NCBI GenBank assembly: GCA_022414725.1
Contig: CM039465.1
Span: 38,805,754-38,869,753, forward strand
DNA length: 64,000 nucleotides
Source of the DNA: Microglena sp. YARC
Taxonomy: Eukaryota; Chlorophyta; Chlorophyceae; Chlamydomonadales; Chlamydomonadaceae
Reading direction: 5' to 3'
Shown: positions 42,258 to 53,365 of the stretch, in pieces
Layout of the letters: every line of letters begins with the position of its first letter
How positions within the stretch are numbered: the first letter of the stretch is position 1
Notes under the pieces: generated by a model
Seen by the model: only the letters and a program-made list of their open reading frames with translations
The model's database searches: none
What the model was told of the DNA's origin: nothing
Made by a program: the position numbers and the translations under genes

Positions 42258-44452
42258 CCGCCGACTGTAATAACCAATGACATGCGCAATCAATGGAATA
42301 GTCGTTCAAATACAATCAAATAAACAAAAACTACTGCAACAAAAATCTCTCCCCCCTCCCCCCCGCCTGAAGGTGGCTGACCCTCCCCCCTCCTAAGATA
42401 GACAGAAAGAGTTCACGAATCTGAAATTGGTACCGGTATGGATTATGGGGTAGTTGCACTATGGTGTCCTCAGAATTCCAAGTAATCTCACACCCCCTCA
42501 ATTTCACGCCACCCACATACCCACCCATCATCATCATAAGCACCCATTCGCCCCCCTTCACCCACGTCTTAATGGTGCACGAGAAACTTCCTATGCCAAA
42601 CACAAAACTCAGATGGGGGTCTCAGAATGTTTCATCTTGGAGTCTGAGTAAGAAATAGCAAAAACCTGCGGAGGGCTGACCCCCACCCCACCCCAAAAAT
42701 GATGTGTGCTCAGAATGACCTGAAAATTAGCTCAGAGCATAGCATGAATCCATGCCAGCTAAGCTCCATTCTGAGAAGAAGAAAATATCGATTCGGCGCC
42801 TTACAAAAACATTCAGACCTGGGCTCCTCCTGACCCACGTAGACCGAAAAGAAGGCTGTTTGTGCACCGAGGTGCGTCTAATTGGTGCGGATCGACAATA
42901 CCTATCAGTTGACGTTATGACAAAAGGCCCGATGCCAAAATAATAAGCCGTTTAGACTGTTGTCCGGGCGCCCAGGTGTGCGAAACATAATGAACCTGAA
43001 CCCCAAAAACAATCGTTTGACGACAAAGGCCCTCAGTTCGTGCTACAGTGATAATTTAATTATACGATCTCGTATACCATTATAATTTAATCAAGCCGTC
43101 TAAAATCAGTGCCAGCGAATGCAGTATAATGGGTGCATTATTTTTATTAATTCGGCCTACACACGCCTTACCTGTAACATTGGGGAGGTGGAGACGTTTA
43201 TAATGGGATACACAAAATTCTTCGGTAATCGGGGCTGCACAAAATATTCTCCTTACATTTGGGCTTTATCAAAAAACTTTTGCATAAGAAGTTCTATCAT
43301 CAGGGCCATCAACCATTTTTAGGCTCTGGTGATTTGATGTTAACTTACGGCGAGCAACCCAATTTGCTTGGCTGGAGCCATGTAGCCAAGTTCAAGTTCA
43401 AGGGCACAAATACTAAGACTACAACAAACCCTATTCAAGCCAAATTGAAGAAAGTCATTTCACCAATCATGCCTCAGATCAATCTTGCGGTACAAATAAA
43501 AAGTAATGATACACGCCTGGTGCGGTGGTTGTTATTTTCCGATTACGTCGACACGAGTCGGCATATGAATACCCGCCTGGTTCCTCAGTCCAACAAGTGC
43601 CTGCCACCCGGCCATAGGCTAGCGATGGCCTGCACGGGATCTGCAGTTCTTCCGCGAACTCCCGTCTTCTATATATGCACTATCGTTGCTCCTCTTATCA
43701 CATCTTCTCTTCAGTTCACTTCGTGTAACGCCTACATTAAAGGTGGGGGTGTTTTTTTTGTTGAGCAGGGTCATACTTAGGGGCATAAAGATTAATAATT
43801 AGATATTAAAGAAATTATAATGCTAAGAGCTGGTCTCCTTCCGGTCAAAAAATTGCACAATAAAGATTAATAGTTTCAGGTCAAACTAAAGGCGGAAGGA
43901 GGCAAAACGTGGAAAGTATCGAAGTCAGTAAACACTATATGTGGCTCTTACACTGTCATGGTGGCAAGAGATACAGTATGAAACCTTATCTTGACTGCTG
44001 CAAAGGCGTCGCTGCGAACAGTCAAGGTGATAATCTTTATTAAAGAAAAACTCTGAGGCACTTATCTAGGCTGGCAGTGAAGAGTGCCAGGAAGGATACA
44101 GACTTAGACTAAACGGTTATCAATGAAGGGAAATGATACAGGTAATATTCCCTGATCAGCTAGACTATATTCCCCTCTGATTGGGATCGAAATCTGCAAG
44201 ACTTGTCAAATCAAGAGTGAATCAGGGTTAACTAAAACGAGAGCGAGGAGGGATGACAGATGTAAATGTATACGTCCCGCACCAGAGCCAGTTGGAATAC
44301 ATAGGTCAGTACTTACTATTCACCCCATAATTTGGAGCTCTACATGAATCCACAAAAAATACGGATGACATTATGAGAAAAACTTTAAGGTAGAGCTCCC
44401 CCGCAGGCTCATAACTAATCAGTCCAGAAGGAAGACTAGGATAGTGACTTCA
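42258..44452. repeat. Large repeat unit B, copy 1
   Basis: Homologous to 61598-63720. It begins GGACTGTAATAAC.AATG and passes directly into unit A at 44453, as the second copy does at 63721; thus B+A (about 6.25 kb) is the natural unit. It includes the GAACCCCAAACAATCG segment also found at 22140. Confidence 0.85.
43175..43510 (+). pseudogene. Unidentified protein remnant of repeat B, copy 1
   Basis: Plus-strand coding-like sequence with at least one frameshift. Readable parts are VETFIMGYTKFFGNRG, FIKKLLHKKFYHQGHQPFLG, GWSHVAKFKFKGTNTK and QAKLKKVISPIMPQINL. The same protein, with different indels, lies at 62480-62790. Basic and aromatic residues are frequent; the family is not recognised. 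Confidence 0.45.
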
Positions 44453-47400
44453 TATTCATTTGTAGGATTATATGAGGCAGGTGACAGTAAATACACTGTC
44501 TTGAAAGGAGGCTCCATTGATGAGAAAAATCAGATTGAAGACAGCATGTCACTAGAGGTGCAGGTGTTGGAAGGAAACTAGTCAAAACTCTGTGTCAGTA
44601 CATGCAGACAAGGATTTAATTCCTGACGTGGTCATTTCTATTAAAAAAATATGACAGGCAGGTCAAAGGGGCACATTAAATGCTAGTGCTGGGAAAGCCA
44701 TCCAGGTTCTTGGCCTGCCACAATGGTTGCAGAGTTGTCGCAATGTGCTGAGCTGGTGAGGCTAAGGGCATTAGGGCCTGCTAGGAACTCGCAGCGCAAC
44801 TAGTATCCTAGGAGCTGCGGGTACTCAATCGGATCTCTACTAGGGAGCGCCAATCGTAATAGGATTTTGGACATTGCAGATGGAGTGAGTGTACTATGAC
44901 TGGCCGCAGGGAAGTTGCAGACAGGGTCTGCTATAGGGAGCTGCAGACCAGGTGGCTGCAGATATTGGACGGCTGCAGACCAAGGTGGCTGCCAGTTAGG
45001 GAGCTGCAGACCCAGCGTGGCTGCAGACCAGGGAAGCTTGAACAAATCAGAACGGGAATTGAGGGCTGATCAGTCAAGGGACAAATTTATGTGACACGCC
45101 GATGTAACTTCGCAAGCGGGTATCGCTCATGCTGAGGACTGCAAAGCGAATGAAATCGAATGTAATCATGCAGGGAGTGCACATAAAATCACAGGTCACT
45201 GCGATTTATGCGGAAATCAGTTGCATTCAGATCATGAAGACTACGATCAGTGCAGATATACCAATTCCCCATCCAAGGCATGGTCCATTCTATACACAGA
45301 TGATCATGTAGATCAGTGCATCCATGGGTGCATTTAGGTCAGGTCCATTATATGAGATCAAAAGTCAATACATTCCCATTCAAGGTTCAGATTTACATTC
45401 CCACTCACAAGTGTATCATCTATCTATGCACAACAAGGATAGATGTGTGGCGCCGTGCGTGTTCTATTATGCAATAGGGCCAGGGCAGGTGAAAGAAGTG
45501 CCTTGGAAGAGCAGAGGTGATTGCGGAGGGTGGTCGATTGATGATGATTCAAATCGAGCAATCAGTGGGAGTGGGAGGCGGTTGGTGACATGCTCTCATG
45601 TGTGGATGCGGATGTGGATGAGGATGATGTGGATGTGTTGCCCTCAATGGGTATGATGTTGGATGTGTGTGTGTTTTGTCGCTATCAAGTGTAGTGGATG
45701 TACTTGCGTGCATAGGTACTAACGTGCTCAGTGAGTGTGGATGTTTGTCCTCAGGGTATATGATGGGTGGCTGGATGTGTCCCCATCACGTGTACTGGAC
45801 TGTACTTGCATAGGTACTAAGGTCCTCCCCATGCAGTGAGGATCAGGAAATACAGGTGTCTTCATGAGCAGTGCAGAATGCTGTGGTGGATGTGGACGGG
45901 TGTGGTCCTCAGGGTAATGATGTGTCCTGATGTGTGTGAGGTGGATGTGTCCTCATCACGTGTACTGGATGTACTTGCAGAGGTACTAAGTTCCCCCCAT
46001 GCAAGTGAGCATCAGCAGGTAGTTCGCCCCACCATGAGCAAGTAATGAGGAGTGGGGGCAGAGACAGAGTGGCAGACTTGTGTCCTCATCAAAGGGCACA
46101 GAATGCTGGCAGCATGTGATTATGTGTAGTGCGGGAACATGACATTAACAAGTGAGCATTTTTTGCATTGCATCTGCAGGTGAAGGGTTCATGCGTATAG
46201 GGTCCCCCATGCAGCGAAGAGCAAGATCAGTTGGTATGGCTCCAGTGGCTTGATGTGTGTGGAGGTGGAAAAAAAGCCTTACCCATTTACCGTGGTGGAG
46301 CTTAGGTTCCCGGGGGTCCGGAGACTGTAATTTATTTTTTTACTTCCCGGGGGAGTCCCAAGAGTTTTATATCGTTCCCGGGAAGGGATTTTGAATTTAA
46401 AACTACATCACGGGGCAAACATTGGGAATAGAATGGAGGCATGTATTAAATGACAGAAGAAGTGCCAAGTCATTGTATTCCTTTACATATGTACCGTCTT
46501 TTACTATCATACCGACATCACTACCGGTATCAATCTACCGGAAGGCGTATTTGTCCATCACACCACTACCGCTCAGATTGTAAGAAAAACAATTTGCTGT
46601 GAAGAAAAAAGAATTGTAGCCCTAGCTCTTGCCTTCTCTAATCATATCTGTTTCTTCTTCTTCTTCTTCTTTAACTTCTTCCCCTTGATGCTCTTCTTTG
46701 GCCCCCTCATCATCATCAGCTCTAGGCTCTTTTCTAGGCCTGCCCTCTTCTTGGGGGGTCCAGTTGGCTTAGCCTTAGCTACGGCCTTCCTGCCCTTTCT
46801 TCCTCAACGTCCATAGCCAACAGCGATGCATTATCAATGTCCCCCATCATGGAAGCAGCCAGATCAGCCAACTCCTCTGCTGACATGGTATCCAGATTGG
46901 CCTGAGCTTGCATTTCCTCCTCGTCAGAGGCGAGTGAACTCAGCGCCCTCATTCACAAAAAAGATCTTGCGGTGGAGGTGAAGTTGTTGCATCTCGCATG
47001 GCGCGCACAAGTTGTCCCTATCCGAGTCCTTCAACACATTCACGATCTTCACTACTCGAACATCGGGGCTTTTATCCTCACCGGCTATTTCGAGATCAGG
47101 AGTGTCAGATTCGACTATTGCAAGATCAAGGCGTGTCAAACTTCGGCCTCCCATGTTGAAAGCGGAGCAGGAGCAACAATTTCAGACGATGGCGAGCGAA
47201 GAGTTGCCGAAGCGGGAGGAGGAACCCCTTGAAATATGTATTGCAATCAGGCAGTACTGCCCCAATTCTAGTTCCTGGGGTGCTGGTGCTGATCTGAGGC
47301 CGACCCCGCATTTTTTAATCGTACCGCGGGGCGGTAAAAAATATATTTTTGCATCGCGAATGCAGGTTCGCGAGGGGGCAAAAACGATAATTATTCGGGG

Positions 47401-48507
47401 AACCCTAACATTTTCTACGGTATCATGGAGTTGCTGTTGGTTTGTCTCATATTCCATGTTGTAGATCTGACGCTCCATGCTTTGGATCGTATGGTTTTGT
47501 GCTTGGATCTCATGGTTTTGTGCTTGATGTTATAGTTCAACTCTGAGATAATGGGGATTTTGGAGCAGGGTCTACTTTAGGGGCAAGAACAGTCCTAGGG
47601 GCCTTCCAAAGGGTAGGGACAGTCCTAGGGGGTCCTAAGGGTAGGGATAGTCCTAGGGGCAGGGACAGTCCTAGGAGCCTTCCTAAGGGTAGGGACAGTC
47701 CTAGGGGCAGGGACAGTTCTAGGGCTGGGTTGGACATCACTATCATCATTGACTATCATCATGACTTATGCTCATGGAACTGGTGGTCTCATGAGTGAGT
47801 AGACCCATGCGATTACCTAGCCAGGGACTGTCAGGAGGCAGAAGCTTGTCGTCCACGGATATGTCCCAAGAGTCGAAGCCAAATCCCTCAAAGGTCATGA
47901 TGCTCCACGCGGTCCTTGGAGAAGGACGGAGAAGAGAGGTCCAGCGGTAGCGCCCAATTGACGATCAGAAGATCCCCCCATTCTGGCTGTAAGTGGCTAG
48001 TACAGCCGGCCTGTGATGGAAATTGTAGCAGATTACAAAGGACAGGGGAGGGGGTGGGGGGTGGGGGGGATAGTAGCAGGCTTGGGATGCAGATGGATGG
48101 AGGAGAGGGGAGGAGAGGGAGGACGGTGGTGGAAAGGGAGGAGAAAGGGGTGGGTGGGGGTGGGGGTGGGGTGTGTGTGTGGGGGGGGAGATGGAGGAGA
48201 GGGAGGAGAGGAGTTGGGGTCTTGTCCGCCTGCACACCGAGTTAATAAACGGCCTGTGGGTAAATTCGGGTGTGAAGCTTGTCGATCTTCAGTCTTGGTC
48301 GTGTGTTTCGGAGGTAGAGGGAGGGGGGTGTTGACAGCGAAGGGGGATCCGAAGGGATCCTGTTGGGTGAAATGATGCCGGGGACGTAGCAGGGGTGTGG
48401 GGAAATAGTAACAGGGGTACTGACGATGGTGCAGGGCTTGATCTCCTTGGCACAACAATCTCCGGGGATTGTTCAACGCTCTGGGTCCGGCTCTAGGGGG
48501 TTTAATA
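44453..48507. repeat. Large repeat unit A, copy 2
   Basis: The second copy of A, contiguous with B. Internal repeats match copy 1: CTGCAGACCAGG units (44935-45035), GTACTGGATGTACTT series (45660-46000), CAGTCCTAGGGG units of about 20 bp (47590-47725). Confidence 0.85.
46642..47898 (-). pseudogene. Unidentified protein of repeat A, copy 2
   Basis: A minus-strand protein with frameshifts. It begins ATG (47896-47898) with MTFEGFGFDSWDISVDDKLL and GNRMGLLTHETTSSMS, passes through the CCTAGGG minisatellite, a Gln-rich likely coiled coil (IQAQNHTIQSMERQIYNMEY), TRLDLAIVESDTPDLEIAGE, CAPCEMQQLHLHRKIFFVNE, an acidic stretch (MSAEELADLAASMMGDIDN), and a Lys-rich tail resembling a nuclear localisation signal. 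No known family is recognised. The coiled coil and basic tail would suit a nucleic-acid-binding protein of a mobile element, but that is inference. Confidence 0.5.
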
Positions 48508-48765
48508 CCTACGCCACCAAAACGGTGGTTGGGAGCTTGGTTTGTTTGTCCTCGACACACCCCTGATGTAATGGGGTTTTTTGCTTTGTGGGTGCTTTTT
48601 TCTTTTTGTTTAAAGCACAGAGTCTCATACACCCTCGCGGTGTCAAGTAGACTTTAAAATGTAATGTAATGTAATGTAATGTAGTGTAATGTAATGTAAT
48701 GTAATGTAGTGTAATGTAATGTAATGTAATGTAATGTAATGTAATGTAATGTAATGTAATGTAAC
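48495..48765 (+). mobile_element. LINE-like 3' end with (TGTAA)n tail
   Basis: From TTTAATACCTACGCCACC to AAGTAGACTTTAAAA the sequence is an inverted near-copy of 6945-7110, then a tail of about 20 TGTAA units (48658-48765) with two TGTAG variants. The upstream sequence differs from the 7-kb copy, so the shared part is only the 3' region. The tail unit equals the chlorophycean poly(A) signal. Confidence 0.75.
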
Positions 48766-49157
48766 GCTGTGTGTGATTTAATGAGTAATGCAACTCACGT
48801 TAGGGATCTACGGTGACTTCTGAACTGCGTCTACGGGGCGTCTTGAACGCGAGGTAGAGACAACAATGTTGTGTGGGCAGTAGGCGAGGCAGCGCAGGAG
48901 TATATTCCTCACAACGAAGCGTAGGCAATCCAGGCCAAAAGCAGTACTCAAGCCGTGGAGCAAGTCAGAGGGGAAACTATCACCTTGTGGGCTGTAACTC
49001 CTTGGCAGAGGCGCAGTGGCGTCGTCTTCGGGCAGCGGTCAGGGGTCGATAACCTTTCAATGCTAGAGTGGTTACACGATAGTGAACTGAAGAGACGATG
49101 ATAAAGAACGCAACAAGTGCGCATATATAGAAGACGGGAGTCTGCAGGAAGATCCTT
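48766..49157 (-). repeat. Inverted fragment of repeat B
   Basis: At least 49045-49157 is the reverse complement of about 62915-63030 (GTCTTCTATATATGC, CTCTTCAGTTCACTATCG, AGCATTGAAAGG). It abuts the DNMT1 duplicate at 49158. The part 48766-49040 shows no other recognisable feature. Confidence 0.75.
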
Positions 49158-49983
49158 GCTGTGGTCGTTCTTTCGTGTTTTGGGGGTGCTATGTTAGTCT
49201 TCTACGGGAATCTTCTGAGACTTGCCTCAAAACCTGCTAGGAGCACCCCGGAAAGCTGCTGGGAGCACCAAGACAATGGTTCCTTTTCTTGGAAAACAAC
49301 TCTAGAAGCTGGAGAGAAGCAGCTCTAGCGACAAGGACAGAAATGTGTAATGAGCCATGGTTAGTGGAATGGTGATAAGTTGTATTGCTATGGCCGTGGT
49401 GGGGTTGGGCCGTTTGCTTCAATCCTTTGTCGAGCTGCTTGTTATGCTTCTCAAGGAAAGTATCCATCACCATTTCTCCAGCTGCATTCCCATCCATCAC
49501 CATCCATCCATCTCCACATTCCCATCTATCACCATCCATCCATCACCACATTCCCATCCACCACCATTCCCCCAGGTGCATTCCCGCCATCACCATCCAT
49601 CCATCACCGCATTCCCATCCACCACCATTCCCCCAGGTGCATTCCCGCCATCACCATCCATCCATCACCGCATTCCCATCCACCACCATTCCCCAGGTGC
49701 ATTCCAAGAACCAACCCGGTGCTGATTGGAGAGTGCTTCAAGAAATCGTGAAGGCGGATCCTTCCAAGGAGATGTACAAGGTGGGTGTTACTGATGCTGG
49801 GCAGGAAGTACAAGGTGGGTGATACTGATGGTGGGAAGGGCAGTACGACTTGTGAAGGCGGATCCTTCCAAGGAGATGTACAAGGTGGGTGTTGTCATAA
49901 TGATGGTGGGCACACTGCGCATTGATGATGATGATGATAACTTTTACCCTATCTTAAATACAAGCATAGTCAGGCCACTCCCA

Positions 49984-50610
49984 GCCTGGAGGGTATATGG
50001 TGATCACATTGCACTATATGGTGATCACATTGCACTATATGGTGATTACATTGCACTATGTGGTGATCACATTGCACTATATGGTGATCACATTGCACTA
50101 TATGGTGATCACATTGCACTAAATGGTGATAACATTGCACTATATGGTGATCACATTGCACTACGTGGTGATCAAATTGCACTATATGGTGATCACATTG
50201 CACTATGTGGTGATAACATTGCACTATATGGTGATCACATTGCACTATGTGGTGATCAAATTGCACTATATGGTGGTCACATTGCACTAGATGGTGATCA
50301 AATTGCACTATGTGGTGATCACATTGCACTATATGGTGATCACATTGCACTATATGGTGATCACATTGCACTATATGGTGATTTCATTGCACTATATGGT
50401 GATCAAATTGCACTATATGGTGATCACATTGCACTATATGGTGATCACATTGCACTATATGGTGATCACATTGCACTATATGGTGATCACATTGCACTAA
50501 ATGGTGATAACATTGCACTATATTGGTGATCACATTGCACTATGTGGTGATCACATTGCACTATATGGTGATCACATTGCACTATATGGTGATCACATTG
50601 CACTATTTAT
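49984..50610. repeat. 21-bp GTGATCAC minisatellite, upstream copy
   Basis: About 30 units of ATATGGTGATCACATTGCAC plus T. Each holds the palindrome GTGATCAC; variants are TGTGG, CTAAATGG and GATAACA. The paralogous array is at 56687-57340. Confidence 0.97.
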
Positions 50611-51917
50611 CTTGCTTGGTTTCTCCCATGCTGTTTTTTTGCATAACTTGTACCTAACTTTATTTGAAGAACTTGCATGTACCACAGACACTCGCCCACT
50701 GGTACCTGACTTTGTTCGCAGAGCTTGAACCCGCGGCCCACTCGAACTTGTACTCACGCCCCACTCAGACCTAAGTTTGTTTGCAGAACTTGCATCTAAC
50801 CGAGACACACGCCCAATTGTACTTGACTCTGTTCGCAGAACTTGAACCCGCATCCCACTTGAACTTATACTCACGCCCCGCTCATACCTAAGTTTGTTTG
50901 CATAACTTGCACCTAACAAAGACACACGCCCACTTGTACCTGACTTTGTTCACAGAACTTGAACTTGCACCCGCGCCCCCCCTCATACCTAAGTTTGTTT
51001 GCAGAACTTGCACCTAACCGAGACACACGCCCAATTGAGTGTTTCAGGGACAACCTTTGGTGCCTACCAAACCCCGCGGACAGGCACAACAGAGAAACAA
51101 CTCATCTATCTAGCATCCCATCCCAATGGGATCCCAGTAGCATCCCAAAAGCATCCCATCCCAAAGATCCCAAATCATCTAATCTCTGATGAATAACTAA
51201 TGAGTAATGTTCCAGGGACAAACCTTTGGGTCCTTGGTGCCTACCTAACACCGCAGACAGGAAATTGCCCGGAAAAAAGCCTTCATTTGTTACCCCAAAC
51301 TTCAACCCCCCCCCCCCCCACACACACACACACGCACCTCACCCCTCACCCCCGCACCCACTTCCCCCACCCACCTACCCCACCCCACCCCTCTCCCCAC
51401 CCCCCACCCGCACACTCACCCCCCTCACCCCTCACCCCGGCACCCACTTCCCCAATTGTGGTGTTTCAGGGACAACCCTTGGTGCCATGGTGCCTACCAA
51501 ACACTGCCGACAGGCACAACGGCTGGCGTGGACTGTTTGGACGCTTGGACCTCAACGGCCACTTCCCCACTTCCACCAACTGATCCCCAACCCATGGGCA
51601 AGGTTAGTCTCGAACAGGGTACTTCCATTGACCAAATTGGCCAGCGCTTTAGCGCACTTGAAAAAACAAAACTGCGCTTTGTAGTTTTGTACAGTGGGTT
51701 GCCAAAACTGCGCGAAACTTGCTTGCTTGTGTGTGTATGTTGTGTTGCTTGTAACTGGTCAGGGTTGAGGGTTTACCCTAAACCCTAAAACTTTGGCGCA
51801 AAAGCGCGCTCTTGGTAATACCCTGGTCTCGAAGCTAGCATCTTGGCTGTGTGCTCAAATGTCTATTTGCTTTCAACGTGCATGCTGTACTGGCTCTCAA
51901 TCAGTGTTGTTCTGTTC

Positions 51918-52092
51918 AGCTACACGCAGCAGCTTCTAGGCTGCTCCCCTGACTGGCTATTCAGCCAAAGCTGACGCAACCTAGTGTGGTCTGTAAGCTG
52001 GACAGAATCCATTGTCCAGAACTTTCGAAAATATTGGGGCTTGGCATGGTGGCTGGCTCGAGGAGCTGCCTAGAAAGCTGCTGCTTGTAGCT
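51918..52092. mobile_element. Inverted-repeat element, second family, upstream copy
   Basis: Arms CTACACGCAGCAGCTTCTAG (about 51920) and CTAGAAAGCTGCTGCTTGTAG-like (about 52070) face each other around roughly 110 bp. The same element lies at 58680-58863 in the paralogous block. Confidence 0.7.
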
Positions 52093-52099
52093 GGAAAGG

Positions 52100-52795
52100 A
52101 CAATTAAGCTCTCAATTAAGCTCTCAATTAAGCTCTCAAGCTTAAGCTCTAAGCTCTCAATTAAGCTCTCAATTAAGCTAAGTGCTAGTTTCACTCTAGT
52201 AGCATTCCACAATTGTACTTCAATGTTTGTACACCACTTTGAGTGCTTGGCATGAAAATAGGTGTACAATAATTTGGTTGCACACTTGTACTCCAATCTG
52301 TGTACACCACTCGAGTGCTTGGCATGGAAATAGGTGTGCAATCATTTGTTTTGTACAGTTTGTATGACATGCAGTTGCCGCATAATGATTGATCGCCTTG
52401 TATGTCTTAGTCCTAGGCATGTCTTCTGACAAGCTATTACAGACTGATGTAAATAATCATATAGCACTATAAATCAAACTGACAAGCTGCCACGGACTAA
52501 TATAAATAAGACTGACAAGCTATTACAGACTGATAGAAATAATCATATAGAGCATATATAGAACTATAAATCAAACTGACAAGCTGTTACAGACTGATCT
52601 GAATAATCATATAGCACTATAAATCAAACTGACAAGCCGTTACAGACTTATACAAATAATCATTTAGCACTATAAATCAAACTGACAAGCTCTCTCGGAC
52701 TTATATAAATAATATTGACAAGTCGTCACAGATATGTATGTATGTATGTATGTATATATCATGTATGTATGTATCATATGTATGTATGCTTCATT
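52100..52795. repeat. Intron repeats: AATTAAGCTCTC, GACAAGCTGTTACAGACTG, TATG
   Basis: 52105-52185 CAATTAAGCTCTC units. 52425-52735 units of about 55-60 bp with ACTGACAAGCTGTTACAGAC and ATCATATAGCACTATAAATC. 52736-52795 (TATG)n, present only here and not in the downstream paralogue. Confidence 0.88.
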
Positions 52796-52840
52796 TTTGT
52801 GTCACCACACCACCAGACCACACCACAACCTTGATATGCT

Positions 52841-53090
52841 TGTTCGCTTTGGCGTGTTGAATGATGGACTGTACTCTGTCCCTCAGTCTGAATGAGACTA
52901 CTTCTGTAGTGAAAGCCAAATTATCCCTCCGACCTCAAAAACGTCATAGGTATGTATGCTCCATTATTGTGGCACCACACCACCAGACCACACCACAACC
53001 TTGATCTGCAGGTTCGCTTTGGCGTGTTGAATGCTAGACTGTACGGTGCCCCTCAGTCTCGAATGATACTGCTAATGTAGTGAGAGAGGG
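52841..53090 (+). pseudogene. Two 5'-edge copies of DNMT1 exon a
   Basis: Two units of about 160 bp repeat the acceptor and [11 protein letters not shown]...PQS part of exon a. The first has a degraded acceptor and an early stop; the second keeps ATCTGCAG but loses the QSRKR frame. Only the third copy (53178) continues into the full exon. Confidence 0.88.
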
Positions 53091-53177
53091 ATTATCCCTC
53101 CAGCCTCAAAAGCGTCATATGTATGCCCATTATTGTGGCACCACACCACCAGACCACAACACAACCTTGATCTGCAG

Positions 53178-53365
53178 GTTCGCTTTGGCGTGTTGAATGC
53201 TGGACTGTACGGTGTCCCTCAGTCCCGAAAGAGGACCATTATCTGGGCGGCTGCTCCTGGAGACACTCTTCCTGAGTACCCAGCCCCCATCCACGTCTTC
53301 CAGACACCCCCAGCTGACCATCAACCTGCCTGGAGGCGTGCAGTACACCGCAGTACCAAAACCAG
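53178..53365 (+). CDS. DNMT1: DNMT1 exon a, motif VIII
   Basis: The 188-bp exon follows acceptor ATCTGCAG and is followed by GTATAG. It encodes [20 protein letters not shown], then [20 protein letters not shown], containing the QxRxR motif VIII and the AAAPG and P.P.HVF signatures of DNMT1. Its end phase (2) does not join exon b in frame; an upstream GT giving phase 0 or a one-base sequence error would resolve this. Confidence 0.92.

Larger units (their letters stand above)
49158..52732 (+). pseudogene. Out-of-order segmental duplication of DNMT1 exons d and e
   Basis: This 3575-bp block is a near-identical copy of 55909-59483, including exon d (49697-49780), the 21-bp GTGATCAC array, exon e (51470-51602) and the following intron. 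It lies upstream of exon a, so the exon order is d'-e'-a-b-c-d-e. Exon d' lacks one base (84 instead of 85 bp) and exon e' has one extra base (133 instead of 132), so both are frameshifted. The left border touches an inverted fragment of the B repeat; the right border runs into a (TATG)n tract. It is either a recent tandem duplication with rearrangement or an assembly error. Confidence 0.88.

Noticed and set aside
49970..50728. YGDHIAL repeat protein frames on both strands
   Set aside because: Produced by a 21-bp repeat (a multiple of three) in a DNMT1 intron copy; no start or flanking coding signal.
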